From positions 1-8,767 of the forward strand of contig CAZOLJ010000124.1 of assembly GCA_964580575.1 (NCBI GenBank): a DNA stretch of 8,767 nucleotides, in the 5' to 3' direction. Source of the stretch: CAVPDE01 sp964580575 (GTDB taxonomy: Bacteria; Desulfobacterota; DSM-4660; Desulfatiglandales; HGW-15). The notes below the pieces were generated by a model. That model was not told the origin of the DNA. It searched no databases and saw only the letters and a list, made by a program, of their open reading frames with translations. Shown here in pieces: positions 6,724-8,767 of the stretch. The translations under genes were made by a program, and so were the position numbers. Position 1 is the stretch's first letter. The number at the start of each line of letters is the position of its first letter.

Positions 6724-7167
6724 TTAATGATCGATCCCTCTCGACTCGAAAAGCTTTACGATTTCAATCTTTCCCTCTCTTTGAGCCTTGGCGAAAGGCG
6801 TAAGACCGTCCTTCCCTTTGATGTCTGTTCTTGCATTTCGATCCAGAAGAAGTCTGACGGCCTCGATATTGCTGGCCCACACGGCGTCGTGCAGCGGAGT
6901 GTACCCATTCTGCGGTCCCACGGCATTGACGTCGAAGTTGTGCTCCAGCAGGAGCTTCACGATCTCCATATTCTTTTGAAACATGGCGGCGTGAAGGGCC
7001 GTTCCGCCATAGGAGTCCCGTGCATCCGGGTTCACCCCCTTGCTCAAAAGCTCCCGGACTCTCTGGATATCGCCGTTGTAGGCAGCCTTGTGGATTTCCG
7101 CATTCTGCCCGTAGACCGACCCCGGCCAAACAATCAGCAGAAAAAAGATCAGAAAAGCCTTTTTCAA
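6724..7167 (-). CDS. Exported ankyrin-repeat protein (TTG start)
   Basis: Read from a TTG at 7167-7165, the product has 147 residues and opens with a textbook signal peptide: MKKAFLIFFLLIVWPGSVYG, predicted cleavage after Gly20. Three to four ankyrin repeats follow: a degenerate one at 22-50, then GGTALHAAMFQKNMEIVKLLLEHNFDVNA (54-82), GYTPLHDAVWASNIEAVRLLLDRNARTDI (88-116) and a shorter final repeat DGLTPFAKAQREGKIEIVKLF (120-140). Ankyrin repeats bind other proteins, so a periplasmic or secreted binding role is likely. The partner is unknown. The TTG is preferred because GGAGGAGG (7181-7174) lies six bases upstream and the signal peptide then begins MKK. The longer in-frame reading to 7242 would bury the signal peptide behind a basic extension and overlap the sulfur-carrier gene. 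It lies 31 nt downstream of that gene, so co-transcription is likely. Confidence 0.85.
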   Translation of the reverse strand: MKKAFLIFFLLIVWPGSVYGQNAEIHKAAYNGDIQRVRELLSKGVNPDARDSYGGTALHAAMFQKNMEIVKLLLEHNFDVNAVGPQNGYTPLHDAVWASNIEAVRLLLDRNARTDIKGKDGLTPFAKAQREGKIEIVKLFESRGIDH

Positions 7168-7198
7168 TAGATGCCTCCTCCGTCCTTTCCGTCTCGCT

Positions 7199-7435
7199 TT
7201 ACATCCCGCCCGCAGCAGGTGCCAGCCCCAAGCGGTCGCCATCCCTTAGCACCGTGTCGAGCTCAGCTATTTTGCCATTGACGAAGATGATCTTGATTTC
7301 ATCTGCGCGGAATCCCAGTCGCTTAATCACACTCCTGACGGTTTCTCCTTCTGAAAACTCACGGTCATCCCCATCCCTGAAATCGCACACATTCGCCTCC
7401 GACAGCTTCGCAAAACATTTCAGACTGATCCTCAT
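7199..7435 (-). CDS. ThiS/MoaD-like ubiquitin-fold sulfur carrier protein
   Basis: This 78-residue protein has the beta-grasp fold of the ThiS/MoaD family: MRISLKCFAKL strand, EGETVRSVIKRLGF helix (29-42), IKIIFVNGKIAELDTVLRDGDRLGLAPAAGG (48-77). Such proteins carry sulfur as a C-terminal Gly-Gly thiocarboxylate for pathways such as molybdopterin or thiamin synthesis. The usual carrier ends exactly at Gly-Gly, whereas this one has a further Met78 before the TAA. It would therefore need trimming to be activated, or else is a variant form. The ATG at 7435 has AGGAGGGG (7449-7442) six bases upstream. No moaA, moaE or adenylating enzyme is nearby, so the pathway is open. A link to a tungsten or molybdenum enzyme is possible but not shown. 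Confidence 0.8.
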   Translation of the reverse strand: MRISLKCFAKLSEANVCDFRDGDDREFSEGETVRSVIKRLGFRADEIKIIFVNGKIAELDTVLRDGDRLGLAPAAGGM

Positions 7436-7673
7436 AGCTTGCCCCTCCTCTCGTTAAGTGTGACGTGGTCTGCACTCCCTTTTCACCTCTTTCCTTCCCG
7501 GCGCCCATCGAGTCAATGCTTCACGAACGCCCCTGTTCCCACAAAAAGCATTCCACTAATTTTCTTCGCCAAGGTGCGGGTGTTCCATCGCTCCACGCGG
7601 CACCTTCCGGCGTAGAAGTCTCGTTTCAGTGGATCTTCAAGATAAATGAGACTCTTGAAATGAGTCCGCCAGG

Positions 7674-7859
7674 TCAATTCTCTCCGAAATCAAGATCAAA
7701 GGTGATGACGATCCGGTCTTCACGGATTGCCTTTTCGAAGATCTCTCCGTTCGGCATCCTTTGGAGTCCTTGGTCTCTGAGGTGGGTGGCATCATGGCCA
7801 TTTTGAAGTAACCACTTTACAATTCGGACATCGACACACATGTCTGCAAGGAATCGCGC
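7674..7859 (-). pseudogene. Decayed DUF5615 PIN-like toxin
   Basis: Just after the DUF433 stop the minus strand reads ARFLADMCVDVRIVKWLLQNGHDATHLRDQ, then MPNGEIFEKAIREDRIVITFDLDFGEN and a TGA (7676-7674). This is a clear DUF5615 PIN-like nuclease N-terminus: the FLAD motif, GHDxxHLR, and TFDLDFG with its acidic residues. The family usually runs to about 110-120 residues, so roughly half is missing. The start codon is also gone: codons before Phe (7853) are GCG and CGA where ATG is expected, although a GGAGG stands just upstream. The first ATG lies inside the FLAD motif, after its acidic residue. Downstream, another frame gives SLIYLEDPL, which faintly resembles the family's next strand, and stays open to a TGA at 7515-7513. 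Frameshifts are therefore likely. Confidence 0.75.
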
Positions 7860-7869
7860 GCAGCCTCCG

Positions 7870-8097
7870 CTATTTCACGGCCTCTACTGGATAGACCTCT
7901 TCTTTCGTCAACCATGCGGCATATTCAAGTGCCGCCTGGATATCTTCCCTCTCAAGGTCCGGATATCCCTCTAGGATCTCTTCAAAAGTTGCACCGTGGG
8001 CGATCTGCCCAACAATCACCGAGACGGGAATACGCATCCCACGGATACAGGCCCGACCTCCCATCATCTGCGGGTCGAAGGTAATCCGGTCAAACAT
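7870..8097 (-). CDS. DUF433 antitoxin
   Basis: The 75-residue protein MFDRITFDPQMMGGRACIRGMRIPVSVIVG, continuing with FEEILEGYPDLEREDIQAALEYAA, is a complete DUF433 protein. It shows the signature FDPxxMGGRxCIRGxRIPV, the EEIL-YPxLxxxDIxAAL helices and a short acidic C-terminus. DUF433 proteins are usually the antitoxin, with a DNA-binding fold, in pairs with DUF5615 PIN-like nucleases encoded immediately downstream. Here the partner at 7859-7674 is broken, so this is an antitoxin without a working toxin. The ATG at 8097 fits the family start and has AAGGTGG about eight bases upstream. A GTG at 8109 in frame lies too close to any ribosome binding site. It has its own promoter at 8168-8140. 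Confidence 0.88.
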   Translation of the reverse strand: MFDRITFDPQMMGGRACIRGMRIPVSVIVGQIAHGATFEEILEGYPDLEREDIQAALEYAAWLTKEEVYPVEAVK

Positions 8098-8139
8098 ATC
8101 GCTCACCACCTTTCCTATTTGCCCCCTTGCATCATTTTC

Positions 8140-8168
8140 TTTATAACATCTCCGCGGAAACGTCTCAA
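8140..8168 (-). promoter_or_regulatory. Sigma70-like promoter of the DUF433 gene
   Basis: On the minus strand TTGAGA (8168-8163) and TATAAA (8145-8140) are separated by exactly 17 nt. Both hexamers are close to consensus. Transcription would start near 8133, about 36 nt before the ATG at 8097. This is the best promoter-like match noticed in the window. Confidence 0.6.
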
Positions 8169-8329
8169 TAGTCTAATCCTTCCTCCCCTGAAACCCCTTT
8201 CGGACGCGGAGCTCTGGAGCTGTCCCTCGTGAGCCCAGTGCCCTGGCCACTTCGCCAATCCCTCGGGCTCACATACTCCACTCCCTGAACCCACATTCTC
8301 CTTTTCTTTTCAATCGCCTCCTTCTGAGC

Positions 8330-8370
8330 CGCAGTATAAGGAGCAGGAAAGGCTTGTGCGGTGCGCGACG
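8330..8370 (-). pseudogene. Internal fragment of an HNH endonuclease gene
   Basis: From 8370 the minus strand reads CGT CGC GCA CCG CAC AAG and onward as RRAPHKPFLLLIL, the APHKPxLLL core of the HNH endonuclease N-terminal region. About 27 of 33 bases match the corresponding stretch of the left relic (near 256-290). The frame then degenerates. It lies downstream, in coding order, of the head fragment at 8689-8565, as if one gene had been split by the AT-rich stretch between them. A different frame spanning 8383-8165 is open for 72 codons (AAQKEAIEKKRRMW) but has only a TTG start and no recognised family, so it is not called. Confidence 0.45.
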
Positions 8371-8395
8371 GTTTGTGCTCCAAACGTTGAGTTTC

Positions 8396-8486
8396 TTGAA
8401 ATTTCGTTAAGCAGATTTCTTATTTCGCTTTTGAATTTGTTTAGGTCATTCGAATTTTGGTGATTCGAATTTGTTTCGGATTTCGT
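8396..8486. repeat. AT-rich stretch with repeated ATTCGAATTT motifs
   Basis: The palindromic core ATTCGAAT recurs as ATTCGAATTT at 8448-8457 and 8463-8472. AATTTGTTT recurs at 8434-8442 and 8468-8476, and ATTTCG several times (for example 8401-8406 and 8480-8485). Composition drops sharply relative to the flanking GC-rich DNA. It contains no gene. It separates two fragments of the HNH relic and may be an inserted short repeat element. Its class is not recognised. Confidence 0.5.
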
Positions 8487-8564
8487 GCTTCGGCCTGCCC
8501 TGGCGTAACATCCAGGTGATCAAGGGTTTTTTTTGGTCGCACTGAATGTCGATCTCGCAAAGGC

Positions 8565-8689
8565 TTATTTGCTTGCCAGGTCTAGGCCAGGGACTTGGTT
8601 GCGGCACCGCCGCGCTGTGATCTCCGGGTAGCGATCCCTGCTCTTCTCAGTCCGAAGCCTTCCGAACATCTGAGGTATTGCTCAAGCAT
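8565..8689 (-). pseudogene. HNH-type restriction endonuclease, N-terminal relic (copy 2)
   Basis: An ATG at 8689-8687 begins MLEQYLR. After a one-base deletion near 8670 the homologous frame continues MFGRLRTEKSRDRYPEITARR. This matches copy 1 (KYLQMFADLR, then YPEIT) residue for residue in the conserved positions. Without the frameshift the sequence loses all similarity. The frame ends at a TAA (8567-8565). The start again overlaps the upstream relic's stop (ATGCTTGA). The APHKP core expected next is displaced to 8370-8330. Confidence 0.6.
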
Positions 8690-8767
8690 TTGTCAGAACG
8701 AGCACCTCAGGCTTTGCTTTTCCTAATCGTTGAGACTTGGTCAGATCGAGAAAATAATAAAATGATG
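8620..8767. repeat. Direct repeat, right copy (restriction-locus relic)
   Basis: This is the same block as 296-444 in the same orientation, reaching the window edge. The 3'-most 67 bases are the most similar part. The right copy has the one-base deletion near 8670, which the left copy lacks. The copies differ by scattered substitutions, so the duplication is not recent, or the two are relics of related but separate loci. Confidence 0.75.
8682..8767 (-). pseudogene. C-terminal tail of the gene upstream of the HNH endonuclease (copy 2, partial at edge)
   Basis: The minus frame from the window edge to a TGA (8684-8682) reads SFYYFLDLTKSQRLGKAKPE, then VLVLTNA. It parallels the left copy and overlaps the HNH start in the same way. 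The frame is open to the edge, so the gene might be longer or even intact beyond the window. Its family is not recognised. Confidence 0.4.

Noticed and set aside
8165..8383. Minus-strand open frame of 72 codons
   Set aside because: It has only a TTG start without a good ribosome binding site. Its first part is in a different frame from the HNH homology at 8370-8330, so it is probably fortuitous, though its middle (AIEKKRRMW) looks somewhat protein-like.
8499..8534. Possible intrinsic terminator: CCTGG/CCAGG stem and a run of eight T
   Set aside because: The stem is only 5 bp and the T run begins 10 nt after it. No gene on the plus strand ends nearby.

Overview
The window looks like a chromosomal stretch of a GC-rich anaerobic bacterium, probably of the Desulfobacterota/deltaproteobacterial type. 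This is inferred from the family mix (an RND pump with a small P-II-like companion, a cysteine-dense ferredoxin-like protein, a ThiS/MoaD-like sulfur carrier and a DUF433/DUF5615 toxin-antitoxin relic). No rRNA, tRNA or CRISPR array is visible.

Left edge (1-658): no intact gene. The minus strand carries a broken N-terminus of an HNH-type restriction endonuclease (220-366), preceded by the overlapping tail of an upstream gene (359-463). Next comes a regulatory stretch for the pump operon: a possible promoter (532-561), a 22-bp near-perfect palindrome (569-590) and a second inverted repeat (595-617).

Centre, plus strand (659-5244): a compact three-gene operon with an RND periplasmic adaptor (659-1789), an inner-membrane RND permease of the AcrB/HAE1 type (1776-4916, overlapping the adaptor by 14 nt), and a 96-residue P-II-like protein (4954-5244) of the kind found next to RND pumps (PG0541-type). 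No outer-membrane channel gene and no regulator gene lie in the window.

Right half, minus strand, in transcription order: DUF433 antitoxin (8097-7870, with a good sigma70-like promoter at 8168-8140), a decayed DUF5615 PIN-like toxin that has lost its start codon and is cut short (7859-7674), a ThiS/MoaD-like sulfur carrier ending Gly-Gly-Met (7435-7199), a secreted ankyrin-repeat protein with a TTG start (7167-6724), and a multi-cluster iron-sulfur protein (6608-5469). A small unexplained ORF with a good ribosome binding site (5443-5327) follows the iron-sulfur gene and may be the truncated head of a further operon gene.

Right edge (8165-8767): relics again. Fragments of the same HNH endonuclease and the same upstream-gene tail reappear in the same orientation (8565-8767, and a short piece near 8330-8370), separated by an AT-rich stretch with repeated ATTCGAATTT motifs. 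The intact genes are therefore bracketed by direct repeats of about 150 nt, at 296-444 and 8620-8767, derived from a dead restriction locus. This is the most unusual structural feature seen here.
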